From: Zopfochytrium polystomum | Taxonomy: Eukaryota; Chytridiomycota; Chytridiomycetes; Chytridiales; Chytridiaceae | Length of the DNA stretch: 64,000 nucleotides | Assembly: GCA_025765615.1 (NCBI GenBank) | Contig: JAIVFJ010000037.1 | Coordinates: 1 to 64,000, forward strand | Direction of reading: 5' to 3' | Shown: piece by piece, positions 45,310 to 57,122 of the stretch | Layout: each line of letters begins with the position of its first letter | How positions within the stretch are numbered: position 1 is the stretch's first letter | Translations under genes and position numbers: made by a program | The notes under the pieces: generated by a model | The model's input: only the letters and a program-made list of their open reading frames with translations | Databases searched by the model: none | Told to the model about the DNA's origin: nothing

Positions 45310-45949
45310 TTACAGTGGCTCAGGCACCTTGCCGCCGGTGCCAGCGGCAATCTTCTCCCAGCTCCGCTCAAAGTGCGTGGGGCACTCGTATCCGTGGGGG
45401 TTCTTGGTGAGGTAGTCCTGGTGGTATTCCTCGCCTTCGATGAAGCCGTTGAATTTCTCGATGGTAGTGGCGATCCTTCCGGCGTAGCCCACGTTCGCCC
45501 TCTTGATAGCCTCCTCAGCCTGGGAGGCCTGCACGTCGTCGTGGACAATGATGGCGCTGCGGTACTGGGTGCCCACATCGCCGCCCTGGCGGTTCTTTGT
45601 GGTCGGGTCGTGCATACGGAAGAAGAAGTCGAGCAAGACCGGGTACGAAACTTCGGCGGGGTCGAAGCGGAATTGGATCACCTCCGCGTGACCGGTTCGG
45701 CCGCTGCAGACTTGCTGGTAGGTCGCGGTGGTGGTGGTGCCGCCGGCGTAGCCGACCTTGATAGAGGAGATCGCGGTGGGGAACTTGCGGCGGAAGGACT
45801 TTTCCACACCCCAGAAGCAGCCAGCGGCCTGTGGGACATTCGAAAAGCGAAGAGAGAGTTTAATGGGGACGAAGGAGGCGCGCGGGAGCTTTTGGATCGG
45901 AAGCAAACGGGCTCACCAGAGTAGCGACAGAGGTGTGCGAGGAAGGCAT
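45310..45949 (-). CDS. msrA: Peptide methionine (S)-S-oxide reductase MsrA
   Basis: Repairs oxidised Met residues using thioredoxin. Exons 45949-45917 (MPSSHTSVATL) and 45828-45310; 183 residues as written. Seen: AAGCFWGVEKSFRRKF (catalytic Cys15 in GCFWG), VGYAGG, YQQVCSGRTGHAEVIQF, FFRMHDPTTKNRQGGDVGTQYRS and EEYHQDYLTKNPHGYECP. Upstream in the same frame, without an ATG, lies a hydrophobic segment (SFGLVAVPVLAIVAALSL), and an ATG-started segment (MASNNNNHRQPPSAAP) sits in another frame just before it. A one-base correction near 46085 would give a membrane-anchored or organellar form. I call the short cytosolic form, with the anchored form as alternative. Confidence 0.87.
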
Positions 45950-47390
45950 GACGTTTTGAGACTGCGACGGGGAGGTGGCGGTTGAGGTAGTGTTTGGATG
46001 CGGTTTCCGAAGGGAGAGTGCTGCGACGATTGCGAGGACGGGAACAGCGACGAGGCCGAAGGAGCGACGGGACCACCAGCTATTTGAAGGAGGGCGGGGG
46101 TTGGTGCTGCCGATGGCGGTTGACGATGATTATTATTGTTGGACGCCATATTCTCAGCCAATACACCACAGCGACCACCTGTGAAGCCCGCTTACAAAAA
46201 AGAAGTTTCTCCGCTCGCTGTTTTTCCGCCCAGATCCGCAGACCTCCTTTCAAAATCTTCCGCCCATGTTCAAATGAATGACCGAAAATAACCTCGCCGA
46301 CGGGAGAGGAAGGGCGACCCGCAAGGCCGTCATGGGGTCATGGGGTACAGGAGGAGGAGGAGGAGGAGGAGGAGGAGGAGGAGGAGGAGGTTTACTTGGA
46401 GAAAGGGAATGCAGCGCGCTCCAGCGCTCAATCCCAATGGCTCCAAGTCTCAGTGCCATCTTTCGAGAACACAAGACACGCATCGCTTCTTCCTCCGCTT
46501 CACAGAACGGATGATTGATCTCGAAAAGGCGACGCGTACGCCGGGTCCAAAGTGCCAAATCAGCCACACACGCGAAAGAAGCGCACGCGTTTTCGCGGCG
46601 ATCACTTCCCGAAAGCTGGAAGTTGTAGCACCGCAAAAACTCGCGCGTGCGGACGGAGCCCAGCATGGGCGAGTACAGGGCGGGCGTGCGAGGGAGCGGG
46701 AACGGGTCGGTGGCATGACACTGGTGGCGTCGGCCTCGCTTCCAGCCCACGCAGCGACTTGGTGACGCGTTTGCGCAAACTTTATTCCTGGGCCTTTGAG
46801 CTGACGTATTGTTCTATACGCGGAGGCAAGCGAGCGATGGACTGCGGGCATAAGTAATTAGCTGCAGAAAAACGTGTTGCTTGCGGGGTGGGGAAGCGTC
46901 AGCATGACACACATGTGTGCACTAGGAGGTGCAAAAACGAAGGTCTGGTTTGGGTTTGTCGTGGTTCAGAACCGGAGCAGTCCACCACCACCACCACCAT
47001 CCTTCACCAAGAACTTCGCAAGCAGCAGCGCCGCTGCATCCTGGCTCGAGGCACTTCCGTCGTCGTCGTCTTGCCGGCTGCGGCAACGCTTTCGCCAACC
47101 GGCCGACCACGGCAACCATCACCGCGCGCCTCCTCCAACGGCCTTTCCGCTCGGAACAAAGGGACACTGTTCGGCGTCGATGCTTCATCGCCTCGATTGC
47201 AACAATTATTGCTGGCCACGGCCGCCCGCGCTCAGTAGGCAACGAACCCAGCTGCAAAAGGAAGGCACGACTAGCTCGCTAGCCACACTTGCCTCGTCTT
47301 CGGCACAAACACCACAATCGCTGCCGTTGAACACCTCAACAACGGCAGCCACTTCTGGCCGCACCATCGCAGGGTATTTTTCGGGACCTC
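45950..47390. other. Intergenic with a (GGA)n microsatellite
   Basis: It holds a GGA-triplet tract at about 46350-46390. The first 200 bases may encode an N-terminal extension of MsrA (see that entry). No other family recognised; the plus-strand frame from 46874 has no conserved content before the ankyrin part. Confidence 0.4.
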
Positions 47391-48860
47391 ACCGAACCGC
47401 CCATCCCGAGTTGTGGCTCCTCGCGCCAGGCAACGATATCGCTATGATGGACGAGCTCGCACGCCGCTGTTTCCGCGCAGCCGCTAGCGGCCACGTGGAG
47501 GTCGCAAAGTGGCTGCATCTGAGGGGGGGGGACCCTGACGTCGGCGAGATCAAAGAGAAGCACGCCAGCATTGGTCCGCTGTACGCTGCAGCGCAGTCTG
47601 GACACCTCGCCGTCGTCGAGTACCTGATCGACCTGCGCCAGCGTCCCTGTCGACGGCCTGCACGACGGCAGGTACCATCACCGTGGCGTCACCGGCAGTG
47701 GCGCGGGACAGCCAATACACACTCCACTGTCCTCCGCAGCAGCCGGCGGCCACCTGGCCGTCGTTCAGTACCTGCACGCCCGCGGCGCCGACGTCAACGC
47801 GACGCACGCAGCCGCTGCGGCGCCGGCCGCTTCGGAGCGCGCGGCCTCTCCGTCGATGGCGAAGGTAATAGCTGGTGGCCACGTGACCGTCGTTCAGTGG
47901 CTGTGCACGGAGGGAGCCCCGGCGCGCGCACTGCGTACTAGGGCCGCCGCTGCACCACGCGTACCGCGATCGGTCGCGTGGACGTCCTCGAGGCGCTGCT
48001 GAGAGCAGGTGCGGACGCGAATGTGGCGATGCCGCCGTCGCTGTACCCGCTCTGCGTTGCCGCGCAGAACGGACAGCTCGGCGCAGTGGACTGCCTGCTG
48101 CACCACGGCGCCGACGTGGACTGTCTCAATTCGGCCGACGACGGCAACGACTGCGCTCCACAGGGCGGCGTCGATGAGCCACCTGGCCGTGGTCATCCGC
48201 CTTGCAGCCGCAGGCGGCGACCTCGCAAAGTGAACGGGCAGGGGCTGACGCCCATGTGTTGCCGCGGGTTTGGGCCATGTGGAGGTTGTCCGCTGGCTGG
48301 TGGAGGAAGGTGTGAGCGTGAATCGCAGCACTGGCGAAGATTTGATGACGCCGCTGCATGGAGCGGCGTCCATGGGCGCCTTGACGTTGTGAAGCTGTTG
48401 CTGGAGCATGGTGCAGAGGGGGAGGCCAGGACGGCCGAGATGCAGAGGACGTTGCTTGCAACAAACGAAGGGCACTTGGACGTTCTCAAAGCATTGCTGG
48501 AGGCGTGCGCAAACGTAAACGCCAAGCTCAGCGAAATTCCCTTGCTCTACTGCGTAGCGTCCGTGGGCGCGGTCGACGCCATAGGGCTTCTAATCGCACA
48601 CGGCGCCGAGGTCAACGTCACCGACGCGGAAGGACTTACCCTCGTCCACCACGCGATATTGAGAGGCCAGCTGGACGCGCTAGAGCGCTTGCACGAACAC
48701 GGCGCCAATTGAACCTCGCGGCGACGGGGAGCCCGCCCGCTCCTCGTGGCCATCCGTAAGGCCGCCGATGCGAGCATTGTCGCGTTCCTCCTTTCTTGCG
48801 GCGCCGACGCGGACGCGGCCGACTCCAACAAGGGCTGGAAGCCGATCCATGTTGCGTGAC
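47391..48860 (+). pseudogene. Ankyrin-repeat gene remnant with several frame breaks
   Basis: Ankyrin repeats are plain but scattered over changing frames: AAASGHVEVAKWLHLRGGD and AAQSGHLAVVEYLIDL (to about 47640), then AAAGGHLAVVQYLHARGAD and AGGHVTVVQWLCTEGA (about 47740-47920) in another frame, MDVLEALLRAGADAN and AQNGQLGAVDCLLHHGAD (47978-48140), GLGHVEVVRWLVEEGVSVN (about 48265-48320), GRLDVVKLLLEHGAE to LDALERLHEHGAN (about 48380-48711), and ASIVAFLLSCGADADAAD (about 48770-48830). I count at least five shifts, with no GT-AG introns that would remove them. Ankyrin modules bind proteins; no partner domain remains visible. This is more damage than in any neighbour, so I treat it as decayed. 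Confidence 0.7.
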
Positions 48861-50512
48861 CGAGCGGGGCTGGGGTTCCGACTTCCACCCTAGGAGCATT
48901 GGCGCTCGCATTCCTGCTTCCGCCGCGGCCGCCGCCACCTTGGTTTGGAGAGCACTTCCATTCTCGAAACGTAAGCGAACGACAACCGCGCCCTGACTTT
49001 TCCTACGAGATGGCCTTTTTTGCGCGCCGATGCGTGGCTGCCCCCGCTCGGCACTGCGCGGAATCCGAGAGCGAGTTTTCAGTGTAGTTTGACGGCACAA
49101 ATCACGAAGACATTGCGATTGGGGAAGCTGCAGACGTTGGCTCGGACTCCATCAAGTCCCCTACCACCACTGCGGAACACACTGACCTGCGCACAGCAAC
49201 CGCGCTGTAGCCCCCGCCACCTCCTCCAGCAACCGTGTGCAGACTGATCCAGACTGCCGCATTCCCCAACCCACTCGATCTCGGCAGCTATGCCCACAAA
49301 CAGAATCCGTAACTTCCTAGATTAACGCCGATGCGTACCGAAAGAATGGACGAACAACGTTACAACAAGATTGAGGTGGGCGCAAGGGCAGACAATTTTC
49401 TACACCACCCAAGTATCAAATGTCCCTGCAAGAGGTGCAATTGCTCGTGTAGATTTGTTTCCTATTCTTTTCTCGTTGTCTGCTTTCTGTAACTAGAAAT
49501 TTCCTCGGATTTTGCTATTACTTTTCAAACGAACAAGAAGGACTCCCTGAGCAAGGGCTCAAGACAAATGCAAATAGGGAGAGGAACATGGGCTGCATAC
49601 TTCAGCAAGCAAGAAGCCTTGACAGCGTACACGCTTCAACCATCACCCGTCACTTTCACGGGTCGACAGTGCCCGCCTTTTTCCATTCTTATTAATTACT
49701 GTTTGTGTTTCAGCCCGCCGGTGATTTCACCAACACCGCACTTGCGATGTTCCACAATTTTTCAAGTGTAGGTTTTATTTTTTGCTCCTCGGGTTTGGAA
49801 CTGGTGCTGCTTTTGCTCTTCGCTTCTCAGTTCGGTTGTCTCGGCTAAGTTAACTTGGAGAACCCACCCCCCTCGTAAATGCTCTCTTTTCTCTTCTCAC
49901 TATTCTGCTGTTCATTCTTCTCGCAACTATTGTGCGGCTGCAACGCAAATACAATCGTCTAATCGAGAACACGGCGAGAAAGAGATCGAGCAAGAAAGAG
50001 AGCGAGCGAGGATGCGGTGAAGACTGAGATCAAGTCCAATCCATCCTCAGCATCCTCACTTCGCATTTGCGAAACCAATTGTATAGGTGGTCAAGACAGA
50101 GCGATGAGATTTTCTTGAGTCGGGAGAGGAGAAGAGTATAGAGGTTGCAACTAGAAATGGGGCTGCCCGAAAACACAAAGGATTCAAACTCGAAAGACAG
50201 AGTATAAAAATAACACAGCACATGAAAATACCCCAGTCAATTGCAAAAGAGACGGAAGCAGTTGTTCAACACAACAAATTTCGAACCCACGTAAATAGCG
50301 TTTGTAGTAGAAAAGAGGTTAAAAAAAAAAAAAAATGAAACACCTGCGTGTAAGCGGTTCTCCCAGCGTTGGAGGAAGAGGTGCCACGCGAATGTGGTAT
50401 TTTCTCGCCCATCTCGAACGAGTTTCGAGAGGCACCTCCCATTCGCCAAAGGCGAAGGTAGTAGAAAATGGAAACAAAATGGAAACTGGAAGAAAGAAAA
50501 AAAAGACGCCCT
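48861..50512. other. Intergenic, with a fragment similar to the 3' end of the FISHAW-TPR gene
   Basis: About 48866-48960 resembles the sequence at about 57190-57290 in the same orientation: both share GGGTTCCG[AG]CTTCCACCCT and GCGCTCGCATTCCTGCT[TC]CCG, i.e. the glycine/RGG-coding tail of the FISHAW-TPR gene read on the opposite strand. The rest (49000-50512) shows no gene. Confidence 0.45.
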
Positions 50513-53500
50513 CTACTTCAGCGCTGACGCTCGGGCGGCCTCCCTAAGCGCGTCAAAATTCCTGGCGCCCGTTGCCTCCGCCAAGCTTCTGAAAACGGCT
50601 CCCTCGCCCCTCGGTTTGTCCAGGAGCACCGCGGGGCTGTCAAATTCGACGATGGTCCCACGGTCCAGGACCAGCACGCGGTCGAATCCGGCGATCGTGT
50701 TCAGGCGGTGAGCAATCGAGATCACCGTCGCGTCAGCAAAGTGCTGTGCGGAGGGACTCCTGGATGAGGAGGTCAGCTGCGGGGTCGACCGACGCCGTTG
50801 CTTCGTCGAGGAATAGCAGCTTGGATTTGTGGAGGCTTTTTATTTTGCAACAATGGTGATTCGGTCAACATTTGCAGGCGTTTCTTCCAGGAGCGAAAGG
50901 GAAGCAACTCACATGGCACGGCCGAGGCACACGAGCTGGCGCTGGCCAACAGAGAGGTTCGAGCCACCTTCTGCGACAGGACCGTCCAATTTTTCGGGCA
51001 AGCCGGCCACGTACTCCTTCATCCCGATCATGGACAGAACTTCCCAAACGTCGGCATCAGTGTATTTGCTTTCGACGTCGAGGTTGGAGCGAATGGTTCC
51101 TGTCAGCAGCGTGGGCTCTTGAGTGATGATTTGCAGGCGCGAGCGCAATGCCGAAAGGCCGATTTCGCAAATGTTGACACCGTCGATGAGAACAGTTCCA
51201 GCAGTGGGCTCGACGAGTCGGAAAAGAACCGTCAGGAGAGTTGACTTTCCAGAACCAGTGCGTCCGACGACACCAATCTTGATTTTGGAAATGTGTGAGC
51301 TCAAAGCATATTGGCGATGGAATCAAAACTCGCCCGATACCTTTTCCCCGGGCCGGACATTGATGGAGAAGTCCTTTAGGACAGCATGATCCGGTCGGCT
51401 GGGGTAACGGACCTCGAGGTTGGAAATGGTCACGGCCCCGGCAGAGGGCCATGAAGCTTCCGGGTCGGAAGGGAGCTCGGTCGCAGCTTCGTTCGGGATG
51501 TCTGTGCAGTAGTGCTCAAGACGCTCGACAGAATTCATCTACACGTTCCAGGTCGAATGAGTAGTCATGCGGCAGAGACATGCGTCATATAAAAACAACC
51601 GTACCTCCGCCTCCAGTTGTGCGAAAACACGAATCAACATTCCCACGCTCTCGATGACCCCCAAGGCGTATGTCAATGTCAGGCCGATAGACGCGGAATC
51701 GACTTTGCCGGTTACACCGAGCACCGAAACAGTAAACGTAATGAGAGCCGAGAGTAGCTCAATGCGAATCGAAACCCAGATCGGTGAGCAGTAGTACAAG
51801 TAGTTTGGCGAGTTCGAGAGGTCTGTCAGCAGCCGCTGGCGCGAGATGAAGCGTTGCTCTGCTTGGAATGCGCGGATCGATGGAATGCCGGCCAGTGTTT
51901 CGGAGATGTGGGCGTACAGCGGCGAACGCTGTGTCGAGTCCAAGCGCTTGAGCTCAATGCGAGAGGCTCGGTAGAAGACCATGACAAAGTAGTAGAGGAA
52001 CATCAGCGGCACGATGAGGGCTGTTTGTGGAGAAGGTAAAGTTCAGTTTGTTAGTAATGCAGAATTTCATGCGACGGCGACCCTACCCAACATAACAGGA
52101 ACGTTTGCGCAAATAAGAGCCAGTGAGCTCAGCAGTGTGGCGGCGGTGGAAATGACCATGTAGTAAAGACCCCACATCATTTGATCGATCGATTCAACAT
52201 CTTTGCTGAAGCGGTTGAGGATCCGTCCGATGGGCTGTTGGTCGTTCAACAAGCGTGAGTAAACCAACAGTCACATGCCCCAAGACAAAAACGAAGAAGG
52301 CTCAAGCACGTGTACGCACCTGGCTTTCAAAAAAGGACATTGGAGCACGCATGAGACGGGCAAGTGCGGCCTTGTGGTAGTAAATGCTTGCCGTAAAAAT
52401 ACCGGCGATCACAAGTGCCGTCCAAACGACTGCACAATGAAACAAGCGGATAAATTGTGAACAAAACGTGGTTTAAAAGTTGCAGCCTAAACTCACAGAG
52501 CGCCGCAGACTGGATTCCGCCCAGAGCACCGTAGATCCGGATGTACCCGCTCAAATCCAGTCCAAATTTGTCCTGAGCCCACCAAGACAGCCATTGGCTT
52601 CCAAGGACCGACGCAGCCTGCTGTACCGCCGCGAACAATAGGATGGGAATCACAACGAGCCAACCACCCGTGGCTTTGAAAAAACCGAGCCACACTTTTC
52701 CTTCTACGCGCCCTGTCGCGCGATCCTCCTCTTCGACAATATCGCGGTCCCCTTTGGCCGCTTCGGCCGCCTTGTCCTCTTCCATCTCGTCTTCGTCGTC
52801 GAGCTCGGCCTCCAATTCAGCCACAGCAGCTGCGGCATCTTCGGCGTCGGTGCTGGCAGACGAAGCAGAGTTGGAACGGCCTGTGCTCCGGCTGGCAACG
52901 GTCTTGTGTGAGGCGTGTCGTTTGCCCTGTTTGTCATTGGGACCGCCGACAGTGTAACCGCGCATCATCCCTGCCAGCGCTCCAGACTCGTCCCTGATGA
53001 GCTCTTTGTAGGTCCCGACCTGCGCGATTGTTCCTTTGTCGAGAACAACCACCATATCAGCGTGCGGAAGGAGGTGCAGCTGATGCGTGACGAGTACGAC
53101 GGTTTTTGATGCCAGTGCGCCTTTGATGCAGCGCTCAAAGACGGCAGCGCCAACGTGGGCGTCAAGTGCCGAGATTGGGTCGTCCTAATTTCAATGGAGA
53201 CGGAATTGGTTAGGCAAGTAAATCAACGATGGCGAGGCAAGCAGCCTTGGCTACCCACCAAGAGGTAGATGTCGGCGTCTTGGTATAGGGCCCGCGCTGT
53301 GGGATGAAAAGCGTGTGAATTCGACGGGAATGGCTGCAATAATCACTAACCAAGGGCAACGCGGGCCTGTTGGCCACCGCTGAGGTTGACTCCCTTCTCG
53401 CCGATCAGTGTCTTCCTTCCCGCAGACAGATTCTCCAAATCCGCCTCCAGCATTGCCGCACCGAGCACAAACTTCATCCGCTCTTCTCGTTTCTCTGGGT

Positions 53501-55612
53501 CCTCTCCGGCTGACCCACCAGCAAACGCAATGTTGCCATCCACTGTTTCCGTGAGGATCCAAGGCTGCTGTGGTGCGTAAGCAATGCTTCCTTTAATCGT
53601 GACAGGACGGGTGGCCTCGGTTTTGCTGTCAACGACTGAACTGGCGGCTGGTTCTACGTGGTTGACGACCGTCATTTCACCAATGATAGCTGACAGAAGG
53701 CTGGATTTGCCAGCACCAACTGGTCCGACGATGCAAGTGAGTTTTCCTGCTGGGATGCTCAAAGAGAGGTCGCGGAAAAAGGGCTCTGGTTCGGGTTTAG
53801 ACAGATCGACTTCTTCGGCATTCGAACTCTTCTCATTCTTGTTCCCGCGACGGTTCTTCTTGCGCTTCTTAGACTTGTCGTCCGAGACGGGTCCTTCTTT
53901 TTCCGTTGGTTTGTCGGTGGGGTTAGGGCTGCCGCGCTGTTTGCTCTCGGAGCCTTCAGTTTCCTCTTTCTTGATGGCATCCCACTTGAAAGTTGCCTTG
54001 TTGAAAGTGATAGCATCGCTTAAGTCAGCAGCGTAGCCACCGTGCGTACTGGGCAGTTTCTGCGTTTGAAGCGGCTCCGATTCCGGTGCGATGAGGAATG
54101 ACTGGATACGTCCGAATGAGACAATAGTTTCCATGACGATTCTGTCGATTAACGAAGTTGTAAGACTGCAAGCAAAGTTGCCTAGATTCGTGCAAAGGGA
54201 AATAACCACTTACGCTCCAATTTGCGGCAACTGAAACAAGGGACCCGTCAGGATGGTGTACAGGGAGAGTGCGGGGAATACGACTGCAGGATCGAGGATC
54301 TGTCCCGGCGCGTAATGTTGCACCCAAATGATCAAACCAATGATCGGCATCAAAGTCGGAGTAAGCTGCCCGAGGGTAACAAACACCATCAGACAGAGGC
54401 TGACGATCTTAAGCATGCCAATTTGAATTTCACGGAATCCAGACACTCGTTTGACGAAAAATGACTCCCAAACGTGCAGCTTGATCGAGCGCATTGCATA
54501 CAGCATCTCGCGGATAGCCTTCAGCCGTGAGTCGCTGGCGGCGCGAAGCTTCTTCTCAACTGAGAAAAGAGGAGCAATGACTCCCGCCTGGATGGCAACT
54601 GACACAGCAAGCACTGCGAAAGAGAAGAAAACAGCGTTGCCGATGAGGTTGTGAAGAAGTGCAATCGTGATTGCGACTGTGATAGGAGTCAAAGGAACAG
54701 TTGAATGGTTCTTTCGGTCAATTATTCAGGGTGTGCAATGCAAAAAGGCGATGGTTCACCTTGAAGTGGCGTTGCCCACACGCTGTGAAGCTGCTGCGAT
54801 ATCTGTGTAAGAGACTGCACGTCAACGTTGACCAGGTTTAGAATTCGGCCCTGGCTGAAGGTTTGCCGCGCTTCTCCGGACAACATCAAGCTTTTTTCGT
54901 AAATAGCGCCAATCAAAGTCGTCCTCGCATTTATAGACACAGTACGTACAATCTGCTCATAGGAGCGGCCGCACAGCGTCGACACGATTTGCAGCGCAAA
55001 TATGGTGAAAGCAATGGACAGTCCGTTCGACATGAATAAGCGGGACTTTGAGTATGGGTCCGTGTTGGCCTGCAAATAGTAGATGATCTGCTGAATGAAG
55101 GTCGGCACCGTGAGCTGCGCACCGATGGAGACGGCGTAGAGAATGCCGCTGATTAACCACGTGAAGCCGAACCGCTTGCATAGAACCCAGAGGACGGAAG
55201 GTGGCCTTCGCTTTGGTTTCCGGGTTGTCTTTTCCGGTGTCTCCCCGGGGTTACCGAGCTTGGAAACGTCGGCCGACTTGGAGTTGGCGTCAGCGGCTTC
55301 GGCAGTGAGGTATTTCTTGAGATCCTCCCGAAAGGAGTCGAGAACGTTGGACAGTGCATCGGCGCGATCACTGTCTCGCATCTTGTAGAGGTCCTGTTTG
55401 GGGTGGTTGGGTTAGCATGTTGTTGGGAGATTACTGATTAATTCCCAGAAAACTTGTCGGCAAGTTCTGCAAACAAACTGGCCTACCTCTGGTTGCAGAG
55501 GCTGTTTGTATCCCCGCCACAAGAGGCCGTCCATCCACGAGAGGAATAACCATGAGAGTGGATTGAAGCGGATGGGCTGCTGGGCCTTTACGAGATCCTC
55601 CGCTGGCAGCAT
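50513..55612 (-). CDS. ABCC/MRP-type full ABC transporter
   Basis: Two TMD-NBD halves; family members export glutathione conjugates, organic anions or metal complexes, often at the vacuole. About 12-14 exons with GT-AG introns; the first are 55612-55487 and 55393-54760. The start [14 protein letters not shown] lacks a TMD0, so this is the short form. [20 protein letters not shown] is typical of the family. NBD1: [13 protein letters not shown] (Walker A), [37 protein letters not shown] charged Lys/Glu-rich insert ([16 protein letters not shown]) lies between the first NBD strands and Walker A. The linker is acidic ([12 protein letters not shown]). NBD2: [52 protein letters not shown]. One extra base at about 50733-50735 separates ESLRT from HFADATV in NBD2. 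Confidence 0.88.
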
Positions 55613-55880
55613 TGTTTGCGTCAGCTCCAGTATTATGTACCCTCAGGACGCGCAGATGCGTAGCGCCAGAAGGTGGTCGGCGGCTTGTGGGGGTCGGTGT
55701 TCGCGGGGAACGCGCGGTAGGAGGTCCTGTGGTGATGGATGTGGGTGGGCGGCGGCTGCGCCGGTCGTGTGGGTCTGGTGGAGGAACTTGTCATGAAGCA
55801 AGCGGGGCCGACTGGATTTTAAATGGCGATTCCCAGCCCCACGAAAAGACGGAGGATGGAGAGAGCAAAAGAGAGAGAGT

Positions 55881-55888
<8 letters not shown>

Positions 55889-55957
<69 letters not shown>
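55889..55957 (-). repeat. (GA)n microsatellite, CT on the coding strand of the ABCC gene
   Basis: Nearly 70 bases of GA on the plus strand, 277 bases upstream of the ABCC start, so the pyrimidine run is on that gene's coding strand. Confidence 0.9.
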
Positions 55958-55958
<1 letters not shown>

Positions 55959-56142
55959 GAGGTGTGTGTGTGTGGTGTGGTGAGTGAAGACACAAGAGAT
56001 CTGAACAGCTTGGGGGAGTGCATGCGAAGACAGAGGAAACAAACAGGCGGACAGGCGTGGAACAGTTGCCGTCTAAAGGTAATATGAATCGGGCCTCCTC
56101 GCCCATGATTTTCACAAGTTTTCTCCTCCTTCTAGAGAGGCC

Positions 56143-56144
<2 letters not shown>

Positions 56145-56184
<40 letters not shown>
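56145..56184 (+). repeat. (CT)20 microsatellite
   Basis: 40 bases of CT followed by imperfect CT-rich sequence to about 56240. No plus-strand gene is recognised downstream. Confidence 0.9.
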
Positions 56185-56187
<3 letters not shown>

Positions 56188-57122
56188 CTCTGCTCTCTCT
56201 CCTCTCGAATCTCTCTCTTCATCTTACTCTCTCTCGTATCTCTAATCGCCCATTCTCTCCATGCTGTCCGCAACGCGGCTTTTGTGGGCTGTTTGAGGAC
56301 AGAACAATTTTTTTTGCTTGTGAACTGGCCTTTCCCTCCCACTTCTTGACCCGGCTCCCCGAGGCGAGAACGCTGGCAAGGACGGTTCATTTAACTAGTC
56401 GGACTTATTTTCCCGCCTGCTGGATCGCAAAGCGACCTTCGTCGAGCATTTGTCAGTGCGTTCATTAGTCGGCAAGGAAAAGCCAATGCGGTCGGCCAAA
56501 TGATCTAGGCGGAGCACCAGTCGCAAACGGCAAACACGGCGACGGTGGCGAGCGCGAGTTGTAATATTATTCTTTCATTATCGATGTAAATGGCAGAGTG
56601 GTGTGGGAGGCCAGCTAGTCCGAGCGGCTTTGTGCTTGCGACACAGTTCGTGTTCCCTCACGCTGGGACACCGAACAAAAGCCTCGGATTGCCGGAGCAA
56701 CATGTCTACCATGACCAAAGAGCTACCGAAAAGTAATTCGATCATGATATTGTGGAGTTTCTGTACCGTTTAACGGAGCAGGACAACGGAAACACCGCGC
56801 TGGGCTTGGAGCGGCAGAAGAGACATCCAGAGGTCCAGCGGTATCTGGTTGAGAACGGAGTTGGACGTCGCTTGGGAAGAACACGACTGTGGCATTTATT
56901 TGAGTCCCTTTCTCTTCTCGACAAGTACTGGTCCAATAAAGAAGTAAGAATCCAGACCAGAGATATGAGCGTTCACAATCATATTTGCCGAATGTCTATA
57001 AACATGAGCGAAAACTTGAGCCATCGGGTGGGCGCCTATAGTCACGTAGGACCATTCAATGAGAGAAAGAGCCAGATGGCCATCATGCTGTCCTGCACCC
57101 CTGACACGTGCCGTAAACAATC

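Larger units (their letters stand above)
55613..57122. other. Intergenic, with GA and CT microsatellites
   Basis: The upstream region of the ABCC gene, with two dinucleotide tracts (55889-55957 and 56145-56184). The rest, up to the 3' end of the FISHAW-TPR gene, shows no recognisable gene. Confidence 0.45.

Noticed and set aside
1272..50735. Genome-wide programmed +1 frameshifting as explanation of the frame breaks
   Set aside because: The sites share no slippery codon or stop context, and some breaks are of the other sign; assembly indels or decay are simpler. Kept as a testable finding only.
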